The notes: generated by a model not told the origin, from the letters alone. A DNA stretch of 64,000 nucleotides from Lachnospiraceae bacterium Marseille-Q4251 (GCA_018223435.1 JAGTTO010000001.1:1426001-1490000), one strand, 5' to 3'; counted from the first letter of the stretch, positions 25,601 to 33,876 are shown. A program made the numbers and translations.

Positions 25601-26157
25601 ACCATTTTCTGCTCCGGAATGCCATGATCCTGAAGCTCCAGGAAAAAGTTTCCTTTTCCAAAGGTGGTCTCGTATTTCTTTGCCGCCCTGCAGGCCTCCT
25701 TGTACATGCCCCGGGCCAGATAGCGCTGCACCTCGCCCGCCAGGCAGGCGCTTAAAGCGATAATCCCCTCATGGTAGCGGTTCAGAACCTCCATATCCAC
25801 CCTCGGCTTATAGTAGAAGCCTTCCACGAAGCCCTTGGAAACGATCTTCATGAGGTTACTGTAGCCCGTATTGTTCTCCGCCAGCAGCACCAGATGGTAA
25901 TACCGATCCTCATCCTTACCAATTTCTCTGTCAAAACGAGAATTAGGTGCCACATACACCTCACAGCCCAGGACAGGGTTAATCCCCGCCGCTTTGGCCG
26001 CCCGGTAAAAATCAATGACACCATACATAACGCCGTGATCCGTGATGGCTGCACTGTCCATGCCCAACTCCTTGACCCTGGCAACATATTCTTTTATCTT
26101 ATTCGAGCCGTCCAGGAGACTGTACTCCGTATGGACGTGCAGATGTGTAAATTTCAA
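22675..26157 (-). CDS. dnaE: DNA polymerase III subunit alpha
   Basis: 1160 residues, the standard DnaE length. PHP domain at the N-terminus with HLHVHTEYSLLDGS. Polymerase core with GPGRGSAAGSLVAY and the catalytic aspartates in MPDIDVDFCFERR near residue 400; FGTLAARGVIRDVGRV and TSMHAAGVVI follow. Helix-hairpin-helix region, then an OB fold near 990-1070 (QIIGGMITAKTVKYTRTGKP). Firmicutes also use PolC, so this is likely the second replicative polymerase. It lies 16 bp from the CPBP gene upstream and 75 bp from pfkA downstream. Confidence 0.97.
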   Translation of the reverse strand: MKFTHLHVHTEYSLLDGSNKIKEYVARVKELGMDSAAITDHGVMYGVIDFYRAAKAAGINPVLGCEVYVAPNSRFDREIGKDEDRYYHLVLLAENNTGYSNLMKIVSKGFVEGFYYKPRVDMEVLNRYHEGIIALSACLAGEVQRYLARGMYKEACRAAKKYETTFGKGNFFLELQDHGIPEQKMVNPQLLRMSKELGIDLVATNDVHYTYAEDAAAHDILLCLQTGKKLQDEDRMRYEGGQYYVKSPEEMEALFPYAKEALENTWKIAQRCHVEIEFGVTKLPKFDVPKEYTSWEYLNKLCHEGLVKHYGDPSPELTERLEYELSVIKTMGYVDYFLIVWDFIRYARDHDIMVGPGRGSAAGSLVAYSLGITKLDPIRYNLLFERFLNPERVSMPDIDVDFCFERRQEVIDYVVRKYGKDQVVQIVTFGTLAARGVIRDVGRVMDLPYARVDAIAKMVPNELNITIDKALKGNSEFQELYNSDEEVKNLIDMAKRLEGLPRHTSMHAAGVVISQKAVDEYVPLSRANDGTIITQFTMTTLEELGLLKMDFLGLRTLTVIQNAQKEIERETGVAIDMDAIDYDDKKVLASLGTGHTDGVFQLESAGMKSFMKELKPQNLEDVIAGISLYRPGPMDFIPKYIEGKNNPENIHYDCPQLQPILEPTYGCIVYQEQVMQIVRALGGYTLGRSDLVRRAMSKKKAAVMEKERQNFVYGNREEGVPGCIANGIDEKTANKIYDDMIDFAKYAFNKSHAAAYAVVSYQTAWLKYYYPTEFMAALMTSVIDNPGKVSEYIYTCRQMKISILPPDVNTGEVGFSVEKGGIRYGLSAIKSVGRSFIEGMLKERRENGTFRSIKDFVERMTGKDLNKRVIENFIKAGALDGLGATRRQLMMIYASLMDQVAQERKNSLSGQMSLFDFMGEEEKKEFEVHLPDVGEYEKEELLSFEKEVLGIYISGHPLEKYETMWRKNISALTSDFQLDEETNKSQVEDESRQIIGGMITAKTVKYTRTGKPMAFVTLEDLVGTVEVIVFPKDYEKYRSLLDEEKKVFIKGHVNAEDDRPSKLVCERVWAFEEVPKELWIQFATLEDFKARERELYDILRTSDGKDHVVLYIRSPKAVKKLAGSWDILVTEALCREIASHFGQQNVKVVEKSIENLGKMN

Positions 26158-26173
26158 ACTTTACCTCCCTAGA

Positions 26174-27082
26174 TTATGCCCAAAAATCTCTCCATACCAT
26201 AAAGCCCAGACAGAAGACAACGCCGATGAGAAAGACCGGCGAAACCTTTTTCTCCCCGGAGCCCTTCCAGTTTTTCTCAAGATAAGCGGTACGGCCGGAA
26301 TGTTTCACGATCCAGATGTAAACGGCCCCCGCAAGGCAGGTGGAAACCGCCGCAATTACCGCATAGACGCAGAAGGTATTGACCAGCGTTTCCGTCGTCA
26401 TGCTCTCTGCCACCGCTGCGATGCTCTCCTCTCCGGTGAGGGGCAGAATCTTATCGGAAAGCGCTGTGATGATGACGCTGAAGCCATTGATGAGAAAATG
26501 GGCAAACATTCCATAAAAAATACTGCCGGTTCCTTCCAGAAGAAGGGCGAAGGCCACGCCGAGAGCGAAGGCATAGCCGAACTGATTGAAATTCAGATGG
26601 AAAAGGCCGAAGACAAGGCCGCTTAAGAGCGCAGCTGTAAGGATTCCTTTTTCCCGGTAATAGCCTGCAAAGACGCCGCGGAACATGAACTCTTCCAGAA
26701 CAGCCGGAACCACCGCGATGCAGATAAGCTGAAGCGCTACGGAAATGATAGAAAGATCACTCCGGGTCTCCAGCACATAATTGGTGGAAAACAGCATCGT
26801 AAATACGTTCAGGCAGGTCATCAATGGCTCCAGAAGGAGTACAAAGAGAATTGTCATCAGCAGCGTGGAAATCCTGGGCGCCCTGTGAGGAATCAGTTTT
26901 CCAATGGAATCCCGTCCGATCAGAAGGCAGAGCAGCACCGGGATAAGATAGACGATCTCCGATGAGATCAGCCGTATAGATACCGGCAGTCCTGTCACAA
27001 GTCCTTTTCCAAACAGATAAAAACAGATAATGCAGACTGTCATCGTAAGAAACAGCCCGTTGGCTTTTTTACTATTAGTCAT
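26174..27082 (-). CDS. CPBP-family intramembrane glutamic protease
   Basis: 302 residues with about eight membrane helices. The three motifs of the Abi/CAAX protease family are present: EEFMFRGVF, FGLFHLNFNQF and AHFLINGFSV. Relatives cleave prenylated eukaryotic proteins or, in bacteria, process peptides; the substrate here is unknown. It overlaps the methyltransferase gene upstream by 8 bp. Confidence 0.93.
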   Translation of the reverse strand: MTNSKKANGLFLTMTVCIICFYLFGKGLVTGLPVSIRLISSEIVYLIPVLLCLLIGRDSIGKLIPHRAPRISTLLMTILFVLLLEPLMTCLNVFTMLFSTNYVLETRSDLSIISVALQLICIAVVPAVLEEFMFRGVFAGYYREKGILTAALLSGLVFGLFHLNFNQFGYAFALGVAFALLLEGTGSIFYGMFAHFLINGFSVIITALSDKILPLTGEESIAAVAESMTTETLVNTFCVYAVIAAVSTCLAGAVYIWIVKHSGRTAYLEKNWKGSGEKKVSPVFLIGVVFCLGFMVWRDFWA

Positions 27083-27671
27083 CTTCTTCCCCGCCTTCTT
27101 TTTTCACAAGTACATTCAGCCACCGCGGCCGTCCTTCGCGGACATCATCGCTCTGGTAGATCTCAAGAATCTCCAGCTCGTGTTCCAGCTGCAACAGTTT
27201 TTTCATCGTTTTTTCCGTGTAATCGCAGTAAAAACGACCGTTCCGGTACTCCTCGCCCTCTCCGTACTGGAAGGACATATAGAGAATACCGCCGGGTTTC
27301 AGCGCATCACTGACCTTCTTTAAGATGTGATGCATATCTTTTCTGGCCACATGAAGCAGCGAAGCGGAAGCCCAGATTCCGTCGAAAACCTCCTGAAACT
27401 CCATCTCCTCGAAGGTCAGGCAGAGCACATCAAGATCTGTGTAAATCTCTGCGAGACTGCACATTTTCGGTGAACCGTCCATGGGTGTCACATAACAGCC
27501 TGCCTCCTCAAGGTACCGGCTGTCACGGCCGGAACCGCAGCCCAAATCCAGAACCTCCGCATTCTCCGGAAGTCTGTCGAGGAACCTTCTCAGATGGTCC
27601 GTCATATCAAGATCGATGGTTTCTTCAAAATACTGGCTTCCCTGCCGTTCATAATAGTCTATCGAGTCCAC
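27075..27671 (-). CDS. Class I SAM-dependent methyltransferase
   Basis: 198 residues, Rossmann fold with motif I VLDLGCGSGRDSRYL (about 42-56), acidic motif II MDGSPKM, and FDGIWASASLLHV. The target is unknown; a small-molecule acceptor is likely from the size. First gene of the operon leading to dnaE. Confidence 0.88.
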   Translation of the reverse strand: MDSIDYYERQGSQYFEETIDLDMTDHLRRFLDRLPENAEVLDLGCGSGRDSRYLEEAGCYVTPMDGSPKMCSLAEIYTDLDVLCLTFEEMEFQEVFDGIWASASLLHVARKDMHHILKKVSDALKPGGILYMSFQYGEGEEYRNGRFYCDYTEKTMKKLLQLEHELEILEIYQSDDVREGRPRWLNVLVKKEGGEEDD

Positions 27672-27705
27672 TCTTCTTCTCCTTAAAAAAATATACTTTT
27701 ATCTG

Positions 27706-27740
27706 GAAAAAGCTGCCGCGAAGGGATCGGGGCAGCTTTC
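27706..27740 (-). terminator. Terminator of the thioesterase-cvfB operon
   Basis: AAAGCTGCC/GGCAGCTTTTT arms with a T-tract on the minus strand. Confidence 0.82.
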
Positions 27741-27752
27741 ACTTTTGAATAT

Positions 27753-27781
27753 ACTATAAAGCATTTACAGGAAGAAATCAA
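27753..27781 (-). promoter_or_regulatory. Promoter of the methyltransferase-CPBP-dnaE-pfkA operon
   Basis: TTGATT (27776-27781), 17-bp spacer, TATAGT (27753-27758). It sits between the cvfB stop and the cvfB terminator, so transcription starts before that hairpin, which may attenuate the operon. Confidence 0.6.
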
Positions 27782-27782
27782 T

Positions 27783-28616
27783 TCATTTCTTCACAATTTT
27801 TCCGTTGGAAATCTCGATTTTTTCCTGCTTTAAGAGGCGGCCTACGGCGCGCTTGAAGGCATTTTTCGTCAGTCCCAGCTCTTCTTTGATAAGCTCGGGA
27901 TCTGCCTTGTCGGTAAAATCAAAGACTCCGCCTTTTTCTTCCAGTCTTCTCAAGACTTCTTCCGCATCCCGGTTCATCTGCTCCGGAATCCGCTCTCTGG
28001 AGCTTAAGTCCAGCTTGCCGTCGGCTTTCACAGCGGTGACGCGTAAAGAAAGGATCTCGCCTACCTGGTAATGCTCTGCGGCCTCCCGCTTCGGAATCAG
28101 TCCGGAGTAGCAGTCATCCACGGCCACGAAAGCGCCGAAATTGTTGCTGATCTCGTAGATCCGGCCGGTCACATGATCGCCTTTTTCATAGGGAGATTCT
28201 TTTTTTAGATAGTGATACACCTTCATGGTCGCGCAGAGACGGCTGCTCTTGTCGATGTAGAGGGCCACCAGGCACTCGTCCCCCGGTTCCACCTTTCTGG
28301 TCTGCTCACGGAAGGGCAGGAGAAGATCTTTCGGCAGGCCCCAGTCAAGAAATGCGCCGATTTTTCCGGTCTCTGCTACTTTCAGAAGGGCAACCTCGCC
28401 CAGCTGGATAGCCGGCTCCTCTCTGGTGGCGATGAGACGGTCCTTTGAATCTTTATATAGGAAGACTTCCAGTTGATCGCCTGTCTTCGTTCCCTCCGGA
28501 ACTTCTTTTTTCGGAAGGAGCACTTCCTCCCCGGCTCCTTCTCCTTCACTTAAATATACCCCAAAATCAACAGTCTTGACCACCGTCAGGCTCTGTCTTT
28601 TTCCTAATTCCAGCAT
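27783..28616 (-). CDS. cvfB: CvfB-family S1-like RNA-binding protein
   Basis: 277 residues made of consecutive S1-type OB folds (about 1-65, 68-130, 140-215) and a C-terminal winged helix (225-277, LIKEELGLTKNAFKRAVGRLLK). This is the layout of CvfB/YitL, an RNA-binding protein that affects virulence gene expression in Staphylococcus. The biochemical role here is not known. It is cotranscribed with the thioesterase gene upstream (27-bp gap). Confidence 0.9.
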   Translation of the reverse strand: MLELGKRQSLTVVKTVDFGVYLSEGEGAGEEVLLPKKEVPEGTKTGDQLEVFLYKDSKDRLIATREEPAIQLGEVALLKVAETGKIGAFLDWGLPKDLLLPFREQTRKVEPGDECLVALYIDKSSRLCATMKVYHYLKKESPYEKGDHVTGRIYEISNNFGAFVAVDDCYSGLIPKREAAEHYQVGEILSLRVTAVKADGKLDLSSRERIPEQMNRDAEEVLRRLEEKGGVFDFTDKADPELIKEELGLTKNAFKRAVGRLLKQEKIEISNGKIVKK

Positions 28617-28643
28617 AGTACTCTCCTCTTATTCTTTCTGGTT

Positions 28644-29354
28644 TTACTGTTTCTCCTGAAAAACCACCACGGCGTAGGGCCTTCCCCCTGCGTCTGTCAG
28701 CGCCACCGTCAAGCGGCCATCCTCTCTGGCCACTCTGGGGACGATAACGTCGTGAAGCATCGCTGCCTTCTTGTACTCGGTCTGCATTTCCTTCAGCGCA
28801 AAACCTTCCGGCAGATATTCTTCTGCCATCTTGATGTACTGGGCATTGTTTACATGGTGGTTGATATCCAGATGGTGCTTCGCCACCTGGAAAGATTCCC
28901 GTTCTTCAGTTTCTTCCGGCATACGGATCTTCCGATCCGCATATTTCATAGGAAACTTCTCTTCTATCCGGAAGCACGCTTCCTGTTCCTGATCCACCTT
29001 CACCGGTCTGCCCGTCTCCGTATCCATGTAAATCCAGATAGAATTGGCATAAACCAGACATTCGCCGTCTTCCCCTGTCATCGTGAAATTTCGATAGCCG
29101 AAAAAGCCATGGAAATCGTAGGGCCAGGTGCTGATGGTCACTTTCTCGCCCAGCTTCGGGAACCGTACCGGAACGATCTGCCAGGAGGATAAGATCCAGG
29201 CACGCTTCATGGCGCTCAGGCGGGCAATGTTCATGCCCACAGCCTCGGAATGGAAGGTGCTGCAGTCCTGGAAGTAATCGATGACGGAACCAAGAGTGAG
29301 GTTGAGGTGCGTGTCCACTTCGCTGAAGCGGATGCGGCTGGTGAATGAATACAT
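28644..29354 (-). CDS. Acyl-ACP thioesterase
   Basis: 236 residues forming two hotdog folds. SRIRFSEVDTHLNLTLGSVIDYFQDCSTFHSEAVG in the first half, and the catalytic-type segment HHLDINHHVNNAQYIKMAEEYL in the second, are typical of the FatA/B-like bacterial thioesterases that release fatty acids from acyl carrier protein. AGGAGG nine bases ahead of ATG at 29354 selects this start; the 20-codon extension upstream runs into repeat DNA. First gene of a two-gene unit with cvfB. Confidence 0.88.
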   Translation of the reverse strand: MYSFTSRIRFSEVDTHLNLTLGSVIDYFQDCSTFHSEAVGMNIARLSAMKRAWILSSWQIVPVRFPKLGEKVTISTWPYDFHGFFGYRNFTMTGEDGECLVYANSIWIYMDTETGRPVKVDQEQEACFRIEEKFPMKYADRKIRMPEETEERESFQVAKHHLDINHHVNNAQYIKMAEEYLPEGFALKEMQTEYKKAAMLHDVIVPRVAREDGRLTVALTDAGGRPYAVVVFQEKQ

Positions 29355-29380
29355 GGTGGGGTGCCTCCTGTAGGTGAGTT

Positions 29381-29545
29381 GGATTCCCGGAGGGGCTGTG
29401 CGGCAGAGCCGCAAGCGCCTGGCTGGCGGGAAGTGGATTCCCGGTATAGCTGTGCAGCTGACGCTGCAAGCGCTTGGCTGCGGGAAGTGGATTCCCGGTA
29501 TAGCTGTGCAGCTGACGCTGCAAGCGCTTGGCTGCGGAAGGGTGG
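29381..29545. repeat. Tandem repeat, three 54-bp units, in the thioesterase leader
   Basis: GGATTCCCGG recurs at 29381, 29435 and 29489, exactly 54 bp apart. Units 2 and 3 are nearly identical; unit 1 is diverged. Each unit carries short hairpins (GCTGTGCAGC-type). The frame on the minus strand reads as 18-residue repeats, but there is no start signal, so it is treated as non-coding leader. Confidence 0.8.
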
Positions 29546-29560
29546 CTTCTCACTACTCCG

Positions 29561-29685
29561 CCGGGCATATAAGCTCAAAAGCTTCGCTTTTTCGTTTTGC
29601 GGCATTCGCCGCATACAGAAATAAGCAGATGACCCAGAGTGTGAGCAAGCTCCCATCCGGGTCAACCGCTTATTTCTGTGCCCGG
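29561..29685. repeat. Long palindromic repeat element, copy D
   Basis: Outer CCGGGCA/TGCCCGG, inner CAGAAATAAGC/GCTTATTTCTG and GACCC/GGGTC, with internal hairpins (GCGGCATTCGCCGC). It lies between the tRNA-Gln terminator and the 54-bp repeats. Confidence 0.65.
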
Positions 29686-29698
29686 CTCATTGCTAGAT

Positions 29699-29733
29699 AA
29701 AAAAAAGGATTGCCTTTTTCCAAGACAATCCTT
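29699..29733 (-). terminator. Terminator of tRNA-Gln(CTG)
   Basis: AAGGATTG/CAATCCTT stem then eight Ts on the minus strand, directly after the tRNA. Confidence 0.9.
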
Positions 29734-29735
29734 AA

Positions 29736-29807
29736 CTGGGCTACAAGGATTCGAACCTTGAAATGACGGAGTCAGAGTCCGTTGCCTTACCGTTTGGCGA
29801 TAGCCCA
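29736..29807 (-). tRNA. tRNA-Gln (anticodon CTG)
   Basis: TGGGCTATCGCCAAACGG start, anticodon arm ACGGA-CTCTGAC-TCCGT, T-arm CAAGGTTCGAATCCTTG, discriminator G, no CCA. Single-gene unit with its own promoter and terminator. Confidence 0.96.
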
Positions 29808-29869
29808 TCGTGACACTTTCGTGTGTTGCTTTTCTTTGTTGCTCTGTCGTGTCCCTCACAACACAATGA

Positions 29870-29898
29870 ATTATATACCACGTTTCCGGATTCGTCAA
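29870..29898 (-). promoter_or_regulatory. Promoter of tRNA-Gln(CTG)
   Basis: TTGACG (29893-29898), 17-bp spacer, TATAAT (29870-29875). Confidence 0.85.
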
Positions 29899-30082
29899 CC
29901 CCTTTTTTGAAATTTTTTTAAAAATTTTTCCAATTTATTTTTCGTTGTCCGGAAACCCGCATAAAACCGGGCTTTTTCAGTGTTTTTGATTTTTAAATTT
30001 TTCGGATTTTCCGGTTTTTCAGGTCATTTCCTTGAAAAGCCCTTTGTAGATGCTTTTAAACTTTTGACCCTGGCATTGCAGA

Positions 30083-30117
30083 TTTGGCTAGCCAAACCCC
30101 ACTTCCCTGAGTATAAT
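30083..30117 (+). promoter_or_regulatory. Palindromic operator and -10 box of the CDF transporter gene
   Basis: The perfect 14-bp palindrome TTTGGCTAGCCAAA (30083-30096) covers the place of the -35 box of a TATAAT at 30112-30117. The leader then has a GGGAGCAGA/TCTGCTCCC hairpin (30168-30190). A metal-responsive repressor site is inferred. Between 29899 and 30082 there is AT-rich sequence with no feature I can name. Confidence 0.5.
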
Positions 30118-30214
30118 GGAAGGGAAACAACGTTATCAAAATGTCTGCTTGCTGCGGCATTTTCCGGGAGCAGATATTTTCTGCTCCCCTTCTTACTGTT
30201 AGGGGGAGATACTT

Positions 30215-31384
30215 ATGACTAACTTTCTGGTCAAACATTTTGTACGGAACTACCAGAACACCGAGGATCTGGAAGTCCGGACCGCTTACGGCATCCTGGC
30301 CGGGGTTGTGGGAATCATCTGCAACCTGTTTCTCTTCGCTGTGAAGTTCATTTCAGGAAGCCTGCTCCACAGCGTGGCCGTCACCGCTGACGCCTTCAAC
30401 AACTTTTCCGACGCCGGTTCTTCGATTATCAGTCTCGTGGGCGTCAAGATGGCAGAAAAGCCAGCCGACCGGGATCATCCTTTCGGCCACGGGCGGATCG
30501 AGTACATCGCGGCCCTGATCGTCGCCTTCCTGGTTCTGGATGTGGGCTTTGGCTTTTTCAAGGATTCCTTTGAAAAAATTCTGCATCCCGAAGAGCTGAC
30601 TTTCCATGCCGTTTCTGTGGTGATTCTGATTCTTTCCATCGGTGTCAAATTCTGGATGAGCTGTTTTAACCGTTCCCTTGGAAAAAAGATTGATTCCAAG
30701 ATCATGATGGCCACCGCCGCTGACGCCATGGGCGATATGATCACCACTTCCGTCACGATCCTGTCCATCCTGATCTTCCACTTCTTCCATTTGAATGTGG
30801 ACGGTCTCATCGGCCTTATCGTGGCTGCCATCGTCATATGGGCAGGTGTCGGCATCGCCAGAGATACGCTTTCCCCGCTGATCGGAGCTCCGGCTGATCC
30901 GGAAACCTGCGCGGCCATCACAAAAATGGTAGAAAGCTACGACGGCATCATGGGAACCCACGACCTCATCGTACACAACTACGGACCCGGCCGGAGCATC
31001 GCTTCCATTCACGCGGAGGTGCCGCAGGATGCGGATATCCGCGCTTCCCATGAGATCATCGACAAAGCCGAGCGGGAAGTCAGCCAGAAGCTGAACATTC
31101 TCCTGATCATCCATATGGATCCCATCGAAACCCACGACAAACGGGTGCTCGCGGTCCGCTCCCAGGTCGATGAGGCGGTCCATGCCGTTGATCCGGAGCT
31201 TTCTTTCCACGATTTCCGCATGATTGACGGAAAAAATCAGATCAATCTCATTTTTGACCTGCTGATTCCGGACAAGATCAAAGACCCGAATGAGATCAAA
31301 AATCAGGTCGTCAAGGCCCTGAAGAAAAAAGATCAACGTTACAATTGCATCATTACGATGGATACGGATTTTATTTCCCGCTGA
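30215..31384 (+). CDS. Cation diffusion facilitator (CDF) family transporter
   Basis: 389 residues. About six membrane helices (20-210) with the transport-site residues DAFNNFSD in helix 2 and ADAMGDM in helix 5, the cytoplasmic-facing DHPFGHGRIEY, then a soluble metal-binding domain (from about 215) with VHNYGPGRSIASIHAEVP and a further 90-residue C-terminal extension with IHMDP. CDF proteins export Zn2+, Mn2+, Fe2+ or Co2+ against protons; the metal is not clear. The HAEVP segment is typical of the family. AGGGGGAG precedes the start. Confidence 0.93.
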   Translation: MTNFLVKHFVRNYQNTEDLEVRTAYGILAGVVGIICNLFLFAVKFISGSLLHSVAVTADAFNNFSDAGSSIISLVGVKMAEKPADRDHPFGHGRIEYIAALIVAFLVLDVGFGFFKDSFEKILHPEELTFHAVSVVILILSIGVKFWMSCFNRSLGKKIDSKIMMATAADAMGDMITTSVTILSILIFHFFHLNVDGLIGLIVAAIVIWAGVGIARDTLSPLIGAPADPETCAAITKMVESYDGIMGTHDLIVHNYGPGRSIASIHAEVPQDADIRASHEIIDKAEREVSQKLNILLIIHMDPIETHDKRVLAVRSQVDEAVHAVDPELSFHDFRMIDGKNQINLIFDLLIPDKIKDPNEIKNQVVKALKKKDQRYNCIITMDTDFISR

Positions 31385-31478
31385 CGGGCATATTTTTTAT
31401 GTCTACCCTGCTGTTGTTCTACAAGCAGCTTTCCGGATGGAGCGCTGTCTATTATATAGAAAAAAGAGGTAAATCACT

Positions 31479-32945
31479 ATGAGCACAATGAATCTGACAC
31501 TGCTGACCGATTTCTACGAGTTGACGATGATGCAGGGGTATTTCAAATCCCAGAACAATGAAAAAGTCGTCTTCGATGCTTTTTACCGTAAAAACCCCTG
31601 TGACGGCGGTTATGCCATCGCGGCAGGCCTCGATCAGGTCATCGATTACATCAAAAATCTCCGTTTTTCCAAGGAGGATGTGGAATATCTCCGCGGTCTT
31701 AAAGTTTTTGATGAGGATTTTCTGGAGTACCTGGAAAGCTTTCATTTCACCGGCGATATCTACGCCATCCCGGAAGGCACCATTGTCTTCCCCAGGGAGC
31801 CGCTGATCAAGGTCGTCGCCCCTATCATGGAGGCCCAGCTCGTGGAGACCGCTATTCTGACGATCCTCAACCATCAGAGCCTTATCGCCACCAAGGCAGC
31901 CAGAGTTGTTTACGCAGCAAAGGGTGACGGCATCATGGAGTTTGGTCTTCGCCGCGCCCAGGGCCCGGATGCAGGCGTTTACGGTGCCCGTGCCGCTGTC
32001 ATCGGCGGCTGTGTCGGCACCTCCAACGTGCTCTGCGGCCAGCTTTTTGACGTGCCGGTAAAGGGAACCCACGCCCACAGCTGGATCATGAGTTTCCCGG
32101 ATGAGTATACCGCTTTCAAAACCTATGCGGATCTTTATCCCAATGCCTGCTGCCTCCTGGTAGACACCTACGATACGCTGAAATCCGGCGTTCCCAATGC
32201 CATCCGCGTTTTCAGGGAGATGCGTGAGGCCGGTATTCCTCTGAAAAATTATGGCATCCGTCTGGACAGCGGCGACCTGGCCTACATGTCCAAGCAGGCG
32301 AGAAAGCTTCTCGACGCTGCCGGTTTTGAGGATGCTTACATCTCCGCTTCCAGTGATCTGGACGAATACCTCATCGACAGCCTGAAAACCCAGGGAGCCA
32401 AGATCAGCTCCTGGGGTGTCGGAACCAACCTCATCACCAGCAAGGACTGCCCGGCTTTCGGCGGTGTATACAAGCTGGCTGCCGTTCAGGACGCTGAGAC
32501 CGGCGAATTTATCCCGAAGATCAAGCTTTCCGAGAACACCGAGAAGATCACGAACCCGGGCAACAAGACCATCTACCGGATCTACGACCGCCAGACCGGC
32601 AAGATCCGCGCCGATCTCATCTGCCTGGCTGACGAGACCTTCGATGATAAGAAGGATATGATCATCTTCGATCCTCTGGAGACCTGGAAAAAGACAAAGA
32701 TCCACGCCAACACCTATACCTTGAGAGAACTTCTTGTTCCTGTATTCAAGGGCGGCGAGTGTGTATACACGTCTCCTTCCGTTATGGAAATCCGTGATAT
32801 CTGCACGAAGGAGAAGGACACCCTCTGGGATGAGACCAAACGTCTCGTGAACCCGCATGAGGTTTATGTGGACCTTTCTGATAAGCTTTATAAGATTAAA
32901 TCGGAGCTGCTGGAGAAGATGGGCAGAGAGGCGTTGGAATACTAA
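31479..32945 (+). CDS. pncB: Nicotinate phosphoribosyltransferase
   Basis: 488 residues. Joins nicotinate with PRPP to give nicotinate mononucleotide, the salvage entry to NAD. LLTDFYELTMMQGYF at the N-terminus, GLRRAQGPDAG, GTHAHSWIMSF with the phosphorylated His region, and RLDSGDLAYMSKQARKLLDAAGF are the conserved blocks. It has its own upstream gap and a strong terminator. The 95-bp upstream gap holds a possible -10 TATTAT at 31451 without a clear -35. Confidence 0.96.
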   Translation: MSTMNLTLLTDFYELTMMQGYFKSQNNEKVVFDAFYRKNPCDGGYAIAAGLDQVIDYIKNLRFSKEDVEYLRGLKVFDEDFLEYLESFHFTGDIYAIPEGTIVFPREPLIKVVAPIMEAQLVETAILTILNHQSLIATKAARVVYAAKGDGIMEFGLRRAQGPDAGVYGARAAVIGGCVGTSNVLCGQLFDVPVKGTHAHSWIMSFPDEYTAFKTYADLYPNACCLLVDTYDTLKSGVPNAIRVFREMREAGIPLKNYGIRLDSGDLAYMSKQARKLLDAAGFEDAYISASSDLDEYLIDSLKTQGAKISSWGVGTNLITSKDCPAFGGVYKLAAVQDAETGEFIPKIKLSENTEKITNPGNKTIYRIYDRQTGKIRADLICLADETFDDKKDMIIFDPLETWKKTKIHANTYTLRELLVPVFKGGECVYTSPSVMEIRDICTKEKDTLWDETKRLVNPHEVYVDLSDKLYKIKSELLEKMGREALEY

Positions 32946-32962
32946 TTTAATAAAGATATATG

Positions 32963-33006
32963 AAAGCCCGGGAGTGTATACCGTGTATACATGGCCCGGG
33001 CTTTTG
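32963..33006 (+). terminator. Terminator of pncB
   Basis: AAAGCCCGGG/CCCGGGCTTTT arms, with an inner GTATAC pair in the loop. Confidence 0.85.
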
Positions 33007-33033
33007 GTATATATGATTATAGGTGGCTTCGAG

Positions 33034-33240
33034 GACGCACTCCATCCCGATTCCGCCAGGCTTTCAGTTGCGGTGGGGCGAAATTCTAAGGCTTGCGGGA
33101 ATCTGCTAAAAGCATTCGTGGAAATCCATAACTCGCTTCGCTCAGACAATGGATTTCCGCTCATAACGCAGATTTCCGCGAGCCAAGAATTTCTGCCCCG
33201 CCTCCACATGACGCCTGACTGGAATTGGGATGGGGTGCTG
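33034..33240. repeat. Long palindromic repeat element, copy E
   Basis: About 205 bp folding end to end. GCACTCCATCCCGATTCCG pairs with the inverted GGAATTGGGATGGGGTGC, GCGGTGGGGCGAAATTC with GAATTTCTGCCCCGCC, and GGAAATCCAT with ATGGATTTCC around CGCTTCGCTC. No open frame, and it is the clearest member of this structural family. Confidence 0.75.
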
Positions 33241-33279
33241 GTATACGCCAAGATTAAATACTGTACTATAAAACGTATT

Positions 33280-33876
33280 TTATATTACTTCAAAAATTAG
33301 AATTTTTTCTCTCTCATTATTTCCTCCAAAAAGATCCCTTGTATCGATTTCGTCGTAAAACAGGAGCTGTTCTTCTGTCATCAGACAGCTCAGGTATTCT
33401 TCGGACGGATAGTAGAAAAACAGCAGAAGCTCACGAGGATTTTCGTAGTAGGAAGCGTAGATCTGGGCGAGAACTTTCTGAAGGAGTTCCACGGAAAAGG
33501 GATTAAAAAAATAGCAGCGATCCACTTCTGTCGATACGGGATAGGTTTCGGCTGCTTTCATTTCAAAGGCAGTCCGGTTCCCTGAAACGGCATGGAGCCT
33601 GTTTTCTTCTGCCCCGGAAAAGATCCGTTCATCGTATTCCACACCGATGGAATGGCAGCGAGTCTGGTAGGATAGATAAAAGCAGACTCTCCCTTTCCCG
33701 GTGCCATAATCCAAAAGAGTATTTCCTTTTCCGATAAGGCCGCTGTTTGCCAGGCGTTCTAACACAGAATAGGGTGTCGGTTCGTAGGGATAGCGGTACT
33801 GGTCTGCGTGGGAATCATCGCGGCCAGTGGTTTTGATTTTTAGCAGTTTGTCCCATTGGGATTCGGTTTCATTCAT
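33280..33876 (-). CDS. Class I SAM-dependent methyltransferase
   Basis: 198 residues. Motif I LLDYGTGKGRVCFYLS, acidic residue in SIGVEYDERIF, and CYFFNPFS in the place of the catalytic NPPF-type loop. The rest is ordinary Rossmann fold. An AGGAG site selects ATG at 33876 over an upstream in-frame ATG. The target is unknown. The gene lies 44 bp after a frameshifted nucleotidyltransferase reading the same way. Confidence 0.85.
   Translation of the reverse strand: MNETESQWDKLLKIKTTGRDDSHADQYRYPYEPTPYSVLERLANSGLIGKGNTLLDYGTGKGRVCFYLSYQTRCHSIGVEYDERIFSGAEENRLHAVSGNRTAFEMKAAETYPVSTEVDRCYFFNPFSVELLQKVLAQIYASYYENPRELLLFFYYPSEEYLSCLMTEEQLLFYDEIDTRDLFGGNNEREKILIFEVI

Noticed and set aside
29354..29665. 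Protein with 18-residue repeats on the minus strand
   Set aside because: The frame arises from 54-bp non-coding tandem units, has no ribosome-binding site, and would overlap the thioesterase start.
30118..30214. NiCo or Mn riboswitch ahead of the CDF transporter
   Set aside because: Only one simple hairpin is visible in the 90-nt leader and none of the conserved blocks of either class.
31452..33251. Long minus-strand open frame opposite pncB
   Set aside because: It runs antisense through the whole of pncB and on into a palindromic repeat; there is no start signal and the composition is that of a reverse-strand shadow.
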